Notes: generated from the letters alone by a model not told the origin. 64,000 nt of DNA from Vibrio jasicida CAIM 1864 = LMG 25398 (GCF_000400365.1 NZ_BAOG01000068.1:56788-120787); one strand, 5' to 3'. Numbered from the stretch's first letter, positions 44,727 through 54,257 are shown. A program made the numbers and translations.

Positions 44727-45326
44727 TTATTGCGCAAGTTTGCCGTAGATGTAAGCCAGCTCTGCCACGGTTTTCGCCGAGAACTTTTTCAACAGACTTG
44801 CGCGATGCACTTCCACTGTTCGCATCGCAATGCACAACTCATCGGCAATGCGAATATTGCGCTTACCCGCTATGATCAAACGCAGAATGTCTTTCTCTCT
44901 TGGCGTCAGTGATTCATACGCAGCTTTCGCGCCCGCAATATCCAAATTCGCCGCAGATTGAACTTGGCCTTTCAAAATCGCTTGTGCCAGTTCATCCCCT
45001 TTTACTGGCTTTTGGAAGAAATTCACCGCACCAGCTTGCAGCGCATCCACCGCCATTGGCACATCGCCATGTCCGGTTAAGTAAATCACCGCCAGTGGAC
45101 TTTTAGCTTCATTGAGGATTTGATGCACTTGCTGGCCACGTAGATTCGGCATTCGGCTATCCAGAATCACGCAGCCTGCTTGATGGATATCCACGCCATC
45201 GAGAAACGCCTGCCCATCGGCAAACGTCGTCACAGAGAAATCATGTTCTTCGAGCATAAACGCCAACGAATCTCGCACCGACTCATCATCGTCGACCACA
45301 AATACGGGCAGTTGCTTGTCACTCAT
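44727..45326 (-). CDS. ttrR: Tetrathionate response regulator TtrR (FixJ/NarL type)
   Basis: A 199-residue response regulator: receiver domain (residues 5-118; acidic pocket D12-D13, phospho-acceptor Asp56 in CVILDSRMP, Lys106) and a C-terminal LuxR-type HTH (about 133-195, LTPREKDILRLIIAGKRNIRIADEL). It overlaps the ttrS gene by 8 bases and is encoded divergently from ttrBCA, as in Salmonella. It should activate the tetrathionate reductase genes when TtrS senses tetrathionate. A 12-bp dyad in the ttrB and tsdB promoters is its likely target. Confidence 0.88.
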   Translation of the reverse strand: MSDKQLPVFVVDDDESVRDSLAFMLEEHDFSVTTFADGQAFLDGVDIHQAGCVILDSRMPNLRGQQVHQILNEAKSPLAVIYLTGHGDVPMAVDALQAGAVNFFQKPVKGDELAQAILKGQVQSAANLDIAGAKAAYESLTPREKDILRLIIAGKRNIRIADELCIAMRTVEVHRASLLKKFSAKTVAELAYIYGKLAQ

Positions 45327-47211
45327 TCACTTCTCCTGTGTTTCTTTTTGTTTGCTCTTCTTCGTTGCGTTTTGTATTGGCGGTTTTCATGGTTTGATAC
45401 GGCAAGGTCAATACCACCAAACAACCGTGTGGCTGAGTAGATTGGATAACGAATTCACCACCGTGCATCTCCATCACATCACGACAGATCGCTAGGCCCA
45501 GCCCTAACCCTTCCTGTTTTGTACTCACAAAGGCGGCGGTTGGGTTCTCATGCTCCAAACCCGTACCGTTATCCAACACTCGAATCGACATACTTTGGGC
45601 TTGATAATCCGTGTGAAGCGCAATTTTGCCTTGGTAATTGTTAGGATGATTTTCTGCGTACATCACACAAGCATCTATCGAGTTGTTCATCACGTTCACC
45701 AACACTTGCTGCAGACCTACGGCATCAGCTTCGACCCATTGGGATTGTCCTTCGGTGCTGCGAGCTACTTCAATGCCTTGCTTCTGCAAGCGGAAATTCA
45801 GCAACTCAACCGTATCAGAAATCAACTGTTCCACATCGCACGCCGCCATGTCGACGCTGCGCTTTTTAATTAAGGTTCGCAGGCGACAAACGATCGCATC
45901 GGCGCGTTCTACTTGGGTCTGGATCTTTTCTAATACCGGCACGATATCCTCATGAGGACGCTTCTTAGCTAACCGCAACAAGCCACCTTCACTGTAGTTT
46001 CGGATCGCCGCTAAAGGTTGGTTTATCTCGTGCGCAAGACTGCTGCCTAATTCGCCCACAATAGCCACTCGTTGCGAGTGCTCTAGCATTTCGCTCTTCT
46101 CTTTTAAACGCAGTAAGGTTTTCTCTAGCGCTTGTTTACTCTTGCTGAAACGATATTCCAGCCAAAAGTGGTAAATGTTCAACACAATCACAAACAGAAA
46201 CAACACCCACGCCCATTCTTGATGGAAACGCAACCAGCGTAGCGCCTCTTTCCACCAAGGTTGCTGCAGTGGATGCAAGTCCATCGCTTGGTAGAGTTTA
46301 TCTATCGACAACAAGCTGACTGGTGATGTCCAACCGGATGCTTTAGCAGCAATCGCAGCGGGATTATCGGCAGGCATCGCAAGTAACGCTCGACTGATCT
46401 TCTTGGCTAATTGAGACGATCCACGCTCCGTTTTCGCAAAGGACCAATTTGGATATAGGGGCGTCGACACTGCACACTCGGTTTGAGGAAGTTTAAGCGG
46501 ACTTAAAACCCGCAGTTGCCCGTCTTCCAATAGCCCTTCACCTTCCATTTGCTCAACCAAACAAGCTGGAACCACCGCAGCTTCCACATTGTGGTCACGC
46601 AGTTGGTAGAGGTTGGCATCAATTGGGAAACCTAAAAAGCGCACGTCCGAGAAGAAGTCATTCGGATCTAACCCTTTCTCTATCACTTGATAACGCAGTG
46701 TGAGGTAACCACCAAAGGCTTTCTCTGACACCGCTGCAATCGGCAAACCGGACACATCATTGAGTGTGGAATAAGGCGAATCAGAACGCACCACCAGCGC
46801 CGATCCAATGCCGTAATTTGAGTTTTCTGGCGCTTGGCTAGTCAACGTCGCTATCCAAGACAACGCGTACTGACGCCCCAAACGCACTGCTTGTCCGGGG
46901 TTAGTGAGAATGAAATCCATGCTTTGGTTTTCGACTGCTTTGGTCATGCCATCGAGATCTAGCGGATGGAGAACAAATCGGACTTCAGGGATCTGTTGAT
47001 TGAGCCAGTAAATCGTCGGTTGCCAACGCTGCTCCGCATATAAATGGCCACGTATGGCTAGCACACCTACATCGACTTGCGGTTTAGAGAAAGCGCTGGA
47101 ATCTAATGTTTGTGTTGATGCTGCATGTACAAAAGAAACCGTGAAGCAGCCGGATATAAGACTGATGAAAACAATCCATAAGCGAATGAAGTTTAGCGAT
47201 TTTTTCAGCAT
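45319..47211 (-). CDS. ttrS: Tetrathionate sensor histidine kinase TtrS
   Basis: About 630 residues from the ATG at 47211, chosen because it gives a clean signal peptide (RLWIVFISLISGCFTVSFVHA); an ATG at 47244 adds 11. The periplasmic part (about 30-330) is a PhnD-like solute-binding domain, as in other TtrS proteins. One membrane helix follows (about 334-351), then a HisKA-type dimerisation domain with His394 in LGSSLAHEINQPLAAIRNY and an HATPase domain with VLDNGTG and GLGLGLAIC boxes. It phosphorylates TtrR. Confidence 0.87.
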   Translation of the reverse strand: MLKKSLNFIRLWIVFISLISGCFTVSFVHAASTQTLDSSAFSKPQVDVGVLAIRGHLYAEQRWQPTIYWLNQQIPEVRFVLHPLDLDGMTKAVENQSMDFILTNPGQAVRLGRQYALSWIATLTSQAPENSNYGIGSALVVRSDSPYSTLNDVSGLPIAAVSEKAFGGYLTLRYQVIEKGLDPNDFFSDVRFLGFPIDANLYQLRDHNVEAAVVPACLVEQMEGEGLLEDGQLRVLSPLKLPQTECAVSTPLYPNWSFAKTERGSSQLAKKISRALLAMPADNPAAIAAKASGWTSPVSLLSIDKLYQAMDLHPLQQPWWKEALRWLRFHQEWAWVLFLFVIVLNIYHFWLEYRFSKSKQALEKTLLRLKEKSEMLEHSQRVAIVGELGSSLAHEINQPLAAIRNYSEGGLLRLAKKRPHEDIVPVLEKIQTQVERADAIVCRLRTLIKKRSVDMAACDVEQLISDTVELLNFRLQKQGIEVARSTEGQSQWVEADAVGLQQVLVNVMNNSIDACVMYAENHPNNYQGKIALHTDYQAQSMSIRVLDNGTGLEHENPTAAFVSTKQEGLGLGLAICRDVMEMHGGEFVIQSTQPHGCLVVLTLPYQTMKTANTKRNEEEQTKRNTGEVNE

Positions 47212-47275
47212 GAATTGTTTCTTAATCCTCGGTATTGGGAGCATCAGAATAACAGCAACATAGCGGAATCCACAT

Positions 47276-47289
47276 TTGTTTTAGATCAA
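47276..47289 (+). promoter_or_regulatory. FNR-like site in the ttrB promoter
   Basis: TTGTT-TTAG-ATCAA matches the FNR consensus TTGAT-N4-ATCAA at 9 of 10 bases. It lies about 94 bases before the ttrB ATG and about 28 bases before a TATATC -10-like element (47317-47322). Anaerobic control by FNR (OxrA) is established for Salmonella ttr. Confidence 0.55.
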
Positions 47290-47304
47290 CTTTGCTCTCG
47301 GTAT

Positions 47305-47316
47305 GTGGAAATCCAC
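47305..47316. promoter_or_regulatory. Candidate TtrR-binding dyad, ttrB promoter
   Basis: GTGGAAATCCAC has perfect 4-bp arms with a partly symmetric centre. Its reverse complement GTGGATTTCCAC occurs exactly in the tsdB promoter at 52451. It lies between the FNR-like site and the -10. An imperfect half-copy GGAATCCAC is at 47265-47273. Confidence 0.6.
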
Positions 47317-47382
47317 TATATCGGCAAAGGGCTGCAATTCTGACAATGAAAACAAGCTCTAATCAATCTTAGCAGGTGAGTT

Positions 47383-48150
47383 ATGGATTCCACCAAACGC
47401 CGTTTTCTCAGTGCCGTTACCGCAGGCGCTGCGCTGATTCCGATCGCCGGAATTGGCACAGCCACAGCAGGCACGGTGATCAGAAACAACAATGAACCCG
47501 ACCGAAAAGGCCAAGTCGGTAAACGCTACGCCATGGTTGTCGATTTGCGTAAATGCGTTGGCTGTCAGGCTTGTACTGTCGGTTGTAGCATCGAGAACCA
47601 AGCCCCTATTGGCCAGTTTCGAACCACAGTAAAACAGTATGAAGTCACCCTTGATGATGGCTCAACTGCAACGGAAGAAGTGAAATCTTTCATGCTGCCG
47701 CGCTTGTGTAACCACTGTGATAACCCACCGTGTGTGGCTGTTTGTCCGGTGCAAGCCACCTTCCAACGAGAAGACGGCATCGTGATGGTCGATAACAGTC
47801 GCTGCGTGGCGTGTGCTTACTGCGTTCAAGCCTGCCCTTACGATGCGCGCTTCATCAACGAAGAGACGCTAACTGCGGACAAATGTACTTTCTGCGCACA
47901 TCGCCTTGAAGAAGGTTTGCTGCCAGCTTGTGTGGAAACGTGCGTCGGTGGTGCTCGCGTGATTGGTGACATCAACGATCCGAACAGCGAAGTTCGCCGC
48001 TTGATGACAGAGCACCAAGACGACATCAAAGTGCTTAAACCAAACGAGGGCACCAAACCGCACGTGTTCTACATCGGCATGAATGAACGCTTCACTCAAC
48101 ACATTGAAGGTCAGCCTGCGATTTACGATCCACAAGGAGAAAAAGCATGA
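47383..48150 (+). CDS. ttrB: Tetrathionate reductase Fe-S subunit TtrB
   Basis: A 255-residue periplasmic ferredoxin-like subunit with a twin-arginine-type leader (STKRRFLSAVTAG). Four cysteine clusters are visible: CVGCQACTVGC, CNHCDNPPCVAVCP, CVACAYCVQACP and CTFCAHRLEEGLLPACVETC, enough for four [4Fe-4S] centres. It passes electrons from TtrC to the molybdenum subunit TtrA. It is the first gene of ttrBCA and overlaps ttrC by 4 bases (ATGA). Confidence 0.92.
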   Translation: MDSTKRRFLSAVTAGAALIPIAGIGTATAGTVIRNNNEPDRKGQVGKRYAMVVDLRKCVGCQACTVGCSIENQAPIGQFRTTVKQYEVTLDDGSTATEEVKSFMLPRLCNHCDNPPCVAVCPVQATFQREDGIVMVDNSRCVACAYCVQACPYDARFINEETLTADKCTFCAHRLEEGLLPACVETCVGGARVIGDINDPNSEVRRLMTEHQDDIKVLKPNEGTKPHVFYIGMNERFTQHIEGQPAIYDPQGEKA

Positions 48151-49244
48151 ACATAACCGAAGTGCTGGTACAGCCTCAGGCCATCGCTTGGCTTCCGTGG
48201 GCAGTGCAATATTTCTTCTACATCGGCTCAGCTTATGCGGCGGCTATCTTATTCTTAATCGCGCTGTTGTTTGAATCTCACACTAGTCATCGTCTGCGCG
48301 CAGCCTTGGTGCTGACTTTGGCGATTGGCGCGATCGTTGGTCCGCTCGCGTTAACAGGCGATCTCCACCAGCCGGGACGTGCTTGGCATTTCTACGCACA
48401 TCTCACCCCTTGGTCTTGGATGTCATTAGGTTCGTTGTTCTTACCTCTGTTCTCTGGCTTGGCTGTGGCAACGGCATGGTTATATCTGCGTAATGATTTG
48501 ATCAACCTAGAGAACCAACCGGGTAAGGTATTTCCGCTACTTGCGAAGCTCTCGCTAGGCCGTTGGAAAACTAGCCGCAAGCTGATGATGGCAGCGTCGA
48601 TTGTGACCGTCCTATCTGGCCTCACCATTGCGCTTTACACTGGCGCTGAAATCGCCATCGTGAAATCTCGTTCGTTGTGGCATCAACCTGCATCGCCTGT
48701 GCTTTGGTTTGTCACGGCATTTATCGGCGCGGTCGGCTTTACCCTACTTATTTGGCTTTTGATTCCATCGAAGTCGGATCGCCTGACCTTCGGAGATACT
48801 CGTTTACTGCGCCAGACGACGGCAATTAGTGGTGCATTATCGCTGTTGTTGATTCCTATCTGGGCTTCTAACAATGCCAGTTCATCCCTTTACGCTTCTC
48901 CATTATGGGTACAGCACATCGCATTACTAACGTCTTTGCTGCTGGGTAGCGTGCTGCTTGCACTGTTTACGCTGCGCGATACCAACCGTCACTTCATTCG
49001 AGTGTTATTCATGTCTGGGATGGCACTGACCACAGCGTGGACTGTTCGTTGGATCACCATGATGGAAGTACAAACCATCGCTAAGTTTGATGTTGGCCCA
49101 TATCCATACGACTTACCAATTGGCAATAATGGTCTGCTCGGCATCATCGGCATGTTTGGCCTGTGGATTGCGCTGGCATTACTTGGTTCCGAACTGATTC
49201 AACCGAAGCGTGAATCGGCTCCTTCAACCCTAACTCAACACTGA
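48147..49244 (+). CDS. ttrC: Tetrathionate reductase membrane subunit TtrC (NrfD-like)
   Basis: A 365-residue integral membrane protein with about nine hydrophobic segments, matching the NrfD/PsrC family. It oxidises quinol and passes electrons to TtrB. Conserved features include GDLHQPGRAWHFYAHLTPWSWMS, near the quinol site in this family. It is followed after 17 bases by ttrA. Confidence 0.9.
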   Translation: MNITEVLVQPQAIAWLPWAVQYFFYIGSAYAAAILFLIALLFESHTSHRLRAALVLTLAIGAIVGPLALTGDLHQPGRAWHFYAHLTPWSWMSLGSLFLPLFSGLAVATAWLYLRNDLINLENQPGKVFPLLAKLSLGRWKTSRKLMMAASIVTVLSGLTIALYTGAEIAIVKSRSLWHQPASPVLWFVTAFIGAVGFTLLIWLLIPSKSDRLTFGDTRLLRQTTAISGALSLLLIPIWASNNASSSLYASPLWVQHIALLTSLLLGSVLLALFTLRDTNRHFIRVLFMSGMALTTAWTVRWITMMEVQTIAKFDVGPYPYDLPIGNNGLLGIIGMFGLWIALALLGSELIQPKRESAPSTLTQH

Positions 49245-49261
49245 TCTAAGAGGATTTCATT

Positions 49262-52200
49262 ATGGATAACAAACGCCGTCAGTTTTTGAAATCTGGCCTT
49301 ACAGTGGGCGGGCTTGGAGCCTTTGCTGCGGGCTACGCAACCACCACAAAACACATGGTAGAAGGTGCTATTCACGGCACTGCGGGTGAGAAAACCCGTG
49401 ATATTCACCACGGCAACTCACTGGAGCCCGAATACAAGGTGAACGACAAGGGCAACTTAATCCCGAATCCAAATCAGCGCGTTGCGCCATCAATGTGTTT
49501 TGGTTGTTGGAGCCTATGTGGTTTGCGCGTTCGTATCGACAATCGTAACGACGAGATCCTGCGCATTTCGGGCAACCCATACCACCCGTTATCACATCAG
49601 CAGCACATACCATTTGAGACGCCTGTAAAAGACGCGTACTTGAGCTTGGCGGGGGAAAACGGTTTAGAAGGCCGCTCCACAGCATGTGCTCGCGGTAACG
49701 GCATGATGGAAATTCGTAATAGCCCTTATCGCATTACCCAACCACTGAAGCGTGTGGGCAAACGTGGTGAAGGCAAATGGGAACCGATCAGCTACGAGCA
49801 ATTGGTGGACGAAGTCGTCAACGGTGGCGATCTGTTTGGCGAAGGTCATGTTGAAGGTTTGAAAGACATTCGTGACCTCACGGCGCCTGTTGATTCGCAA
49901 AACCCAGAATATGGCCCGAAGGCCAACCAACTGTTGATGACCAACGCCGGTAACGAAGGCCGTGACGACATCTTCAAACGTTTTGCTTTTAATAGCTTTG
50001 GCACACGTAACTTCGGCCATCATGGTTCTTACTGTGGCTACGCTTTCCGCGCAGGCAGCGGCGCTTTCATGAACGATTTGGATAAGAATGCTCACTTAAA
50101 GCCAGACTTCGATAATGCCGAATACGTTATTTTTATTGGCATGTCACCAGCACAAGCGGGTAACCCGTTCAAACGTCAGGCTCGTCAGCTAGCCAAAGCG
50201 CGCACCGAAGGCAAACTGGAATACACCATCATCACGCCGAGCTTGCCAGCAGGTTCATCAAGCCTTGCCGCAGGTGACAACAACCATTGGATGCCAATTA
50301 AACCGGGCACCGATTCTGCCTTGGTTCTTGGCATGATTCAGTGGATCATCGCCAACGAACGCTACAACAAAACCTTCCTTGCGCAGCCAGGAGCAACGGC
50401 GATGCAAAGAGCGGGCACGGCACATTGGTGTAATGCCACTCACCTTGTGATCAGCGATGAATCTCACCCACGTCACGGGCACTTCTTACGTGCATCTGAA
50501 ATGGGCATGCCGTTTGAAGGGGAAGCACTTTCAGAAACAGATCCATACGTGATTGTCGATGCGCAAAGCGGCGAGTTGAGCGTACACAAGCAGGCGGGTG
50601 AAGCATCGTTGTTTGTCGACCAAGATGTAGAGCTGGCTTCTGGTGTCGTTCGCGTTAAGTCATCATTGCAACGTTTGAAAGAAGAAGCGTTTAAATACGA
50701 TCTGGACTTCTACAGCGAGCAATGTGAGATCCCTGTGGATCAAATCATCGCGCTAGCAAAACGCTTTACCAGTCATGGCACTAAAGCGGTGGTTGATACT
50801 CACGGCGGCAACATGCACACCAACGGTTTCTACAACGCCTTCACCATCATGATGCTTAATGCTCTGATTGGTAACATCAACATGAAAGGCGGCGCAATGG
50901 CGAAAGCAGGCGGTTATCCGACATCTGCCGCGGGCCCTCGCTACGACTTCACTAAGTTTGAAGGCAAAGTGGGACCAAAAGGCGTGTTCCTCTCACGCAG
51001 CAAATTCCCTTATCAGAAAACCAGCGAATACAAACGTCGCGTGGAGGCAGGCGAATCCCCTTACCCAACTCGTGCACCTTGGTATCCGTTTGCAGCGCCT
51101 TTGCTTACCGAGCATCTATCGGCAGCGATCGATGGTTATCCATACCGAGTAAAAGCGTGGCTCAACCATATGGCGAACCCAATTTATGGGGTACCGGGTT
51201 TAAAAACGCTGCTTGAAGACAAGCTAAAAGATCCAAAGCAACTTGGTTTGATTGTTTCTGTCGATGCCTTCATCAACGAGACCACTGCACTATCGGACTA
51301 CATAGTGCCTGATACCGTCACTTACGAAAGCTGGGGCATGGCATCACCTTGGCATGATGTTCCAGTAAAAGCAGTAACGGCTCGCTGGCCAATCGTGGAA
51401 GCGCGCACAGAAAAAACCGCCGATGGTCGCAGTATTTGTCTGGAGAACTTCCTGATTGATATCGCCAAAAAGATGCAGCTAGGCGGCTTTGGTGACAACG
51501 CCATCAAAGACACGCAAGGTCGTTTGCACGGTATTCACTCTGCTGAAGACTTCTATCTTCGCTCAGCAGCCAACCTTGCCTACGTGAAAGGTGGCGTTCC
51601 GGAAGTGAGTGCAGAAGACATTGCTTGGTCTGGTCTTGAGCGCCTACTGCCAAGCATGCGAAAAGCACTAACACCAGATGAGATGAAGCGCGTCGCGTAC
51701 ATTTTTGCTCGTGGTGGCCGTTTTGAAAATGCCACAGAAGCCTACAAAGGTGAGCAAATGAAGTACAAGTGGACGCGCCCTGTCGCGATTTGGAACGAGC
51801 GTGTTGGCAGCGCAAGAAACACCATGACAGGCGAGTTCTACAGTGGCTGTCCGACTTGGCATCCACAAAAGCTCGCAGATGGCACACCACTTGAGACTCA
51901 GTACCCGAAAGCCGAGTGGCCATTCAGCCTGACCAACTTTAAATCGAACATTCACAGCGCGGTATCCAATTTGTCACCACGCTTGAACTCGATTAAAGGC
52001 GTTAACCCTGTTTACATCCATCCAGTGGATGCCGCTGCGGCTGGCATTCAAACTGGCGATCATTTCGTGATTGAAACTCCAGGAGCCAGCACCACAGCGC
52101 TTGCAATGGTCATGTCTGGTATTCGCCAAGGTACGCTCGGTTTTGAACATGGCTTTGGCCACACAGAGCTAGGTCAGCGTGCTCACTGGATTGGTGATAA

Positions 52201-52354
52201 ACAACAACCAGTGAAAACCAGCGGCAATGATGGCGTCAACATCAACGACGTCGGTTTGATTGACCCTACTCGTGAAGGTAAAGGCGTGATGCTGGATTGG
52301 GTAGTTGGTGCGGCGGCACGTCAATCTCTGCCAGCGAAGATTCGCAAAGCGTAA
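49262..52354 (+). CDS. ttrA: Tetrathionate reductase molybdopterin subunit TtrA
   Basis: A 1030-residue molybdoenzyme of the DMSO-reductase family with a Tat leader (NKRRQFLKSGLTVGGLGAFAAG). The N-terminal [4Fe-4S] motif is MCFGCWSLCGLRVRI..., with CARGNGMM following. Large MGD-binding domains and a C-terminal cap (HWIGDKQQPVKTSGNDGVN) are present. It reduces tetrathionate to thiosulfate in the periplasm as a terminal electron acceptor reaction. Length matches Salmonella TtrA (about 1020). Tat export and a molybdopterin cofactor are inferred from the family. Confidence 0.92.
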   Translation: MDNKRRQFLKSGLTVGGLGAFAAGYATTTKHMVEGAIHGTAGEKTRDIHHGNSLEPEYKVNDKGNLIPNPNQRVAPSMCFGCWSLCGLRVRIDNRNDEILRISGNPYHPLSHQQHIPFETPVKDAYLSLAGENGLEGRSTACARGNGMMEIRNSPYRITQPLKRVGKRGEGKWEPISYEQLVDEVVNGGDLFGEGHVEGLKDIRDLTAPVDSQNPEYGPKANQLLMTNAGNEGRDDIFKRFAFNSFGTRNFGHHGSYCGYAFRAGSGAFMNDLDKNAHLKPDFDNAEYVIFIGMSPAQAGNPFKRQARQLAKARTEGKLEYTIITPSLPAGSSSLAAGDNNHWMPIKPGTDSALVLGMIQWIIANERYNKTFLAQPGATAMQRAGTAHWCNATHLVISDESHPRHGHFLRASEMGMPFEGEALSETDPYVIVDAQSGELSVHKQAGEASLFVDQDVELASGVVRVKSSLQRLKEEAFKYDLDFYSEQCEIPVDQIIALAKRFTSHGTKAVVDTHGGNMHTNGFYNAFTIMMLNALIGNINMKGGAMAKAGGYPTSAAGPRYDFTKFEGKVGPKGVFLSRSKFPYQKTSEYKRRVEAGESPYPTRAPWYPFAAPLLTEHLSAAIDGYPYRVKAWLNHMANPIYGVPGLKTLLEDKLKDPKQLGLIVSVDAFINETTALSDYIVPDTVTYESWGMASPWHDVPVKAVTARWPIVEARTEKTADGRSICLENFLIDIAKKMQLGGFGDNAIKDTQGRLHGIHSAEDFYLRSAANLAYVKGGVPEVSAEDIAWSGLERLLPSMRKALTPDEMKRVAYIFARGGRFENATEAYKGEQMKYKWTRPVAIWNERVGSARNTMTGEFYSGCPTWHPQKLADGTPLETQYPKAEWPFSLTNFKSNIHSAVSNLSPRLNSIKGVNPVYIHPVDAAAAGIQTGDHFVIETPGASTTALAMVMSGIRQGTLGFEHGFGHTELGQRAHWIGDKQQPVKTSGNDGVNINDVGLIDPTREGKGVMLDWVVGAAARQSLPAKIRKA

Positions 52355-52376
52355 GCGGATTCAGCCACCATTTGTT

Positions 52377-52410
52377 AGGCTTCTTCCCTTTTAGGGAGGA
52401 AGCCTTTTTT
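52377..52410 (+). terminator. ttrBCA terminator
   Basis: A 12-bp stem AGGCTTCTTCCC / GGGAGGAAGCCT (one A bulge) ends in a T6 run, 23 bases after the ttrA stop. Confidence 0.85.
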
Positions 52411-52450
52411 ATTTCTGCAGCAAGCCGCAATGCCTCTCCACAGGATTTAT

Positions 52451-52462
52451 GTGGATTTCCAC
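52451..52462. promoter_or_regulatory. Candidate TtrR-binding dyad, tsdB promoter
   Basis: GTGGATTTCCAC is the exact reverse complement of the dyad in the ttrB promoter and extends to TGTGGATTTCCACA here. An overlapping CCACA...TGTGG repeat (52439-52454) surrounds it. It is 66-77 bases before the tsdB start. Confidence 0.6.
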
Positions 52463-52527
52463 AATAGCCACAACTAATAACAATACTCACAATAATGCGC
52501 TCAAATAATAATCAAATGTGAGTCAGC

Positions 52528-53151
52528 ATGTTTCGTAACTTATCTTTGGCTGCGCTTTGCTTGAGTGCCGCCTCTTTCGCAGCCTATTCTGCACCACTCC
52601 CCGAACACGGTGAGATCTGTACCGGATGCCATGGTGTCGACGGTAAAGGCCAAGCAGGTATCGCATCTATGCTTGCCGGACTGAATGCCGGCTATATGGA
52701 AAGCCAGCTCGAACTCTTCTCAAGCGATAAACGCCACAATGTCATCATGAAAGGCATGGCCGATGAGCTTAGCGACCCAACACTTCGTGCAGAAGTTCTG
52801 CAATATTTTGCTCAATTGCCGACTTGGGAATTTACCGACCTTGAGCAGCGCGGAGACCAAGCCGATATCAGCAACCCCTATCGCAAACTGGTTTATCAAG
52901 GAGACTGGGATAGAAACATTCCCGCTTGTTCAACTTGCCACGGCGCAAGTGGTATGGGCGTAGACAAATTCCCGCGCCTTGCGAGCCAACAAGCCGATTA
53001 CTTACAAAACCAACTTCATGCTTGGAAGAACGGCACACGTAGCGGTGACCCGCTCAATATGATGGGTGGTATTGCGAAAAAGCTCACCGATAAAGAAATC
53101 AAAAACTTGTCTTACTACTTCGCTTCTTTGCGTTATGAGGAGTCGAAATGA
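52528..53151 (+). CDS. tsdB: Diheme cytochrome c, TsdB-like
   Basis: A 207-residue periplasmic cytochrome of the c4 type with a signal peptide (LSLAALCLSAASFAAYSA). Two haem sites are present: CTGCH (residues 31-35) and CSTCH (about 133-137). Each half carries a distal methionine candidate (NVIMKGMADEL and NMMGGIAKKL). The gene overlaps the TsdA-like gene by 4 bases, as tsdB-tsdA do in Marichromatium and Pseudomonas. It would exchange electrons with TsdA. Confidence 0.83.
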   Translation: MFRNLSLAALCLSAASFAAYSAPLPEHGEICTGCHGVDGKGQAGIASMLAGLNAGYMESQLELFSSDKRHNVIMKGMADELSDPTLRAEVLQYFAQLPTWEFTDLEQRGDQADISNPYRKLVYQGDWDRNIPACSTCHGASGMGVDKFPRLASQQADYLQNQLHAWKNGTRSGDPLNMMGGIAKKLTDKEIKNLSYYFASLRYEESK

Positions 53152-54209
53152 AACTGATTTATTCCCTACTGCTTGCAAGCATCTCTACCCTTGCACACGC
53201 CAGTGATGCAGCAAACCATGAACTGCCAGATCGCCAAACCGAATTACCAGCGGTACAAAAGCACGCTGACACGCAGTACCTTAAACCTCGCGATTTAAGC
53301 ACCATCGAAAACGACGAATTTGGTGAGAAAGTAAAATACGGCTACTCACTGTTTGTGAACTCGCAGCAAATGCGTGGACGTTATGTGGGTAACGAACAAA
53401 ACTGTGTGAATTGTCACATGGAAGCCGGACGTAAAGCCAACGCCGCGCCTCTGTGGGCGGCTTATATGGCCTACCCTGCTTATCGCAAAAAGAACGACAA
53501 AGTAAACAGTTACGCCGACCGCATTCAAGGCTGTTTCACCTATTCGATGAATGGTAAGCCACCAGCAAAAGACTCAAAAGAACTAGAGGCGCTCAGCGCT
53601 TATGCTTACTGGTTAGCAATGGGAGGCTTATTGGACCAATACGGTATGCAAGATGAGCCAGTTCCTGCCATCAGCACTGAACAATTATTGACGGGCGGTA
53701 AGGCAGAAGACTTTCCGTTGCCAGAAAAAATCGCTAACGCTTTGCCTACAGATAAACGTGGCAACCTAGCAGGCCGTGGCTACCCAAAAATTGACAATCC
53801 AGAGCTTGATCCTTCACCAGAGCGTGGCGCGCAAGTTTACGTTGATAACTGCGCGGCCTGTCATGGAGAAAGTGGTCAAGGTATTCACGATGAAAACGGC
53901 CGCTCTTACATTCCACCTTTGTGGGGCGAATACGCTTACAACTGGGGTGCAGGCATGCACCGAATCAACACTGCGGCTTATTTCATCTACGAGAACATGC
54001 CTTTGGGCAAAAGCGTTCAATTGAGTAAACAAGAGGCATGGGATGTCGCGGCTTATGTCAACAGCCATGAACGACCACAAGACCCTCGCTACAAAGGTGA
54101 TTTGCAAGCAAATGCAGCGAAGTACCACAACCACCAAGGGTACTACGGCAAAGAGGTGAATGGTCATATTTTAGGCAGCAAAGCCTTCCCGCCAACTACG
54201 GTAGATTAA
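53148..54209 (+). CDS. tsdA: Thiosulfate dehydrogenase / tetrathionate reductase TsdA
   Basis: A 353-residue periplasmic diheme cytochrome with a signal peptide ending at AHAS. Haem 1 is C86-V-N-C89-H90; the unusual axial cysteine of TsdA fits Cys129 in RIQGCFTYSMNGKPP. Haem 2 is C235-A-A-C-H239, and Met284 (YENMPLGK) could be its sixth ligand. The C-terminal WDVAAYVNSHERPQDPR is a TsdA hallmark. TsdA catalyses reversible thiosulfate/tetrathionate conversion; in Campylobacter it reduces tetrathionate. Its place next to ttr suggests a reductive or switchable role. Confidence 0.85.
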   Translation: MKLIYSLLLASISTLAHASDAANHELPDRQTELPAVQKHADTQYLKPRDLSTIENDEFGEKVKYGYSLFVNSQQMRGRYVGNEQNCVNCHMEAGRKANAAPLWAAYMAYPAYRKKNDKVNSYADRIQGCFTYSMNGKPPAKDSKELEALSAYAYWLAMGGLLDQYGMQDEPVPAISTEQLLTGGKAEDFPLPEKIANALPTDKRGNLAGRGYPKIDNPELDPSPERGAQVYVDNCAACHGESGQGIHDENGRSYIPPLWGEYAYNWGAGMHRINTAAYFIYENMPLGKSVQLSKQEAWDVAAYVNSHERPQDPRYKGDLQANAAKYHNHQGYYGKEVNGHILGSKAFPPTTVD

Positions 54210-54229
54210 AGCGTAACTTCAATTCGACT

Positions 54230-54257
54230 AAAAGCGTGTTCACCTGAGCTCGCTTTT
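54230..54257 (+). terminator. Weak terminator after tsdA
   Basis: AAAAGCG / CGCTTTT with a 14-base loop and a T7 tail, about 20 bases after the tsdA stop. Confidence 0.5.
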
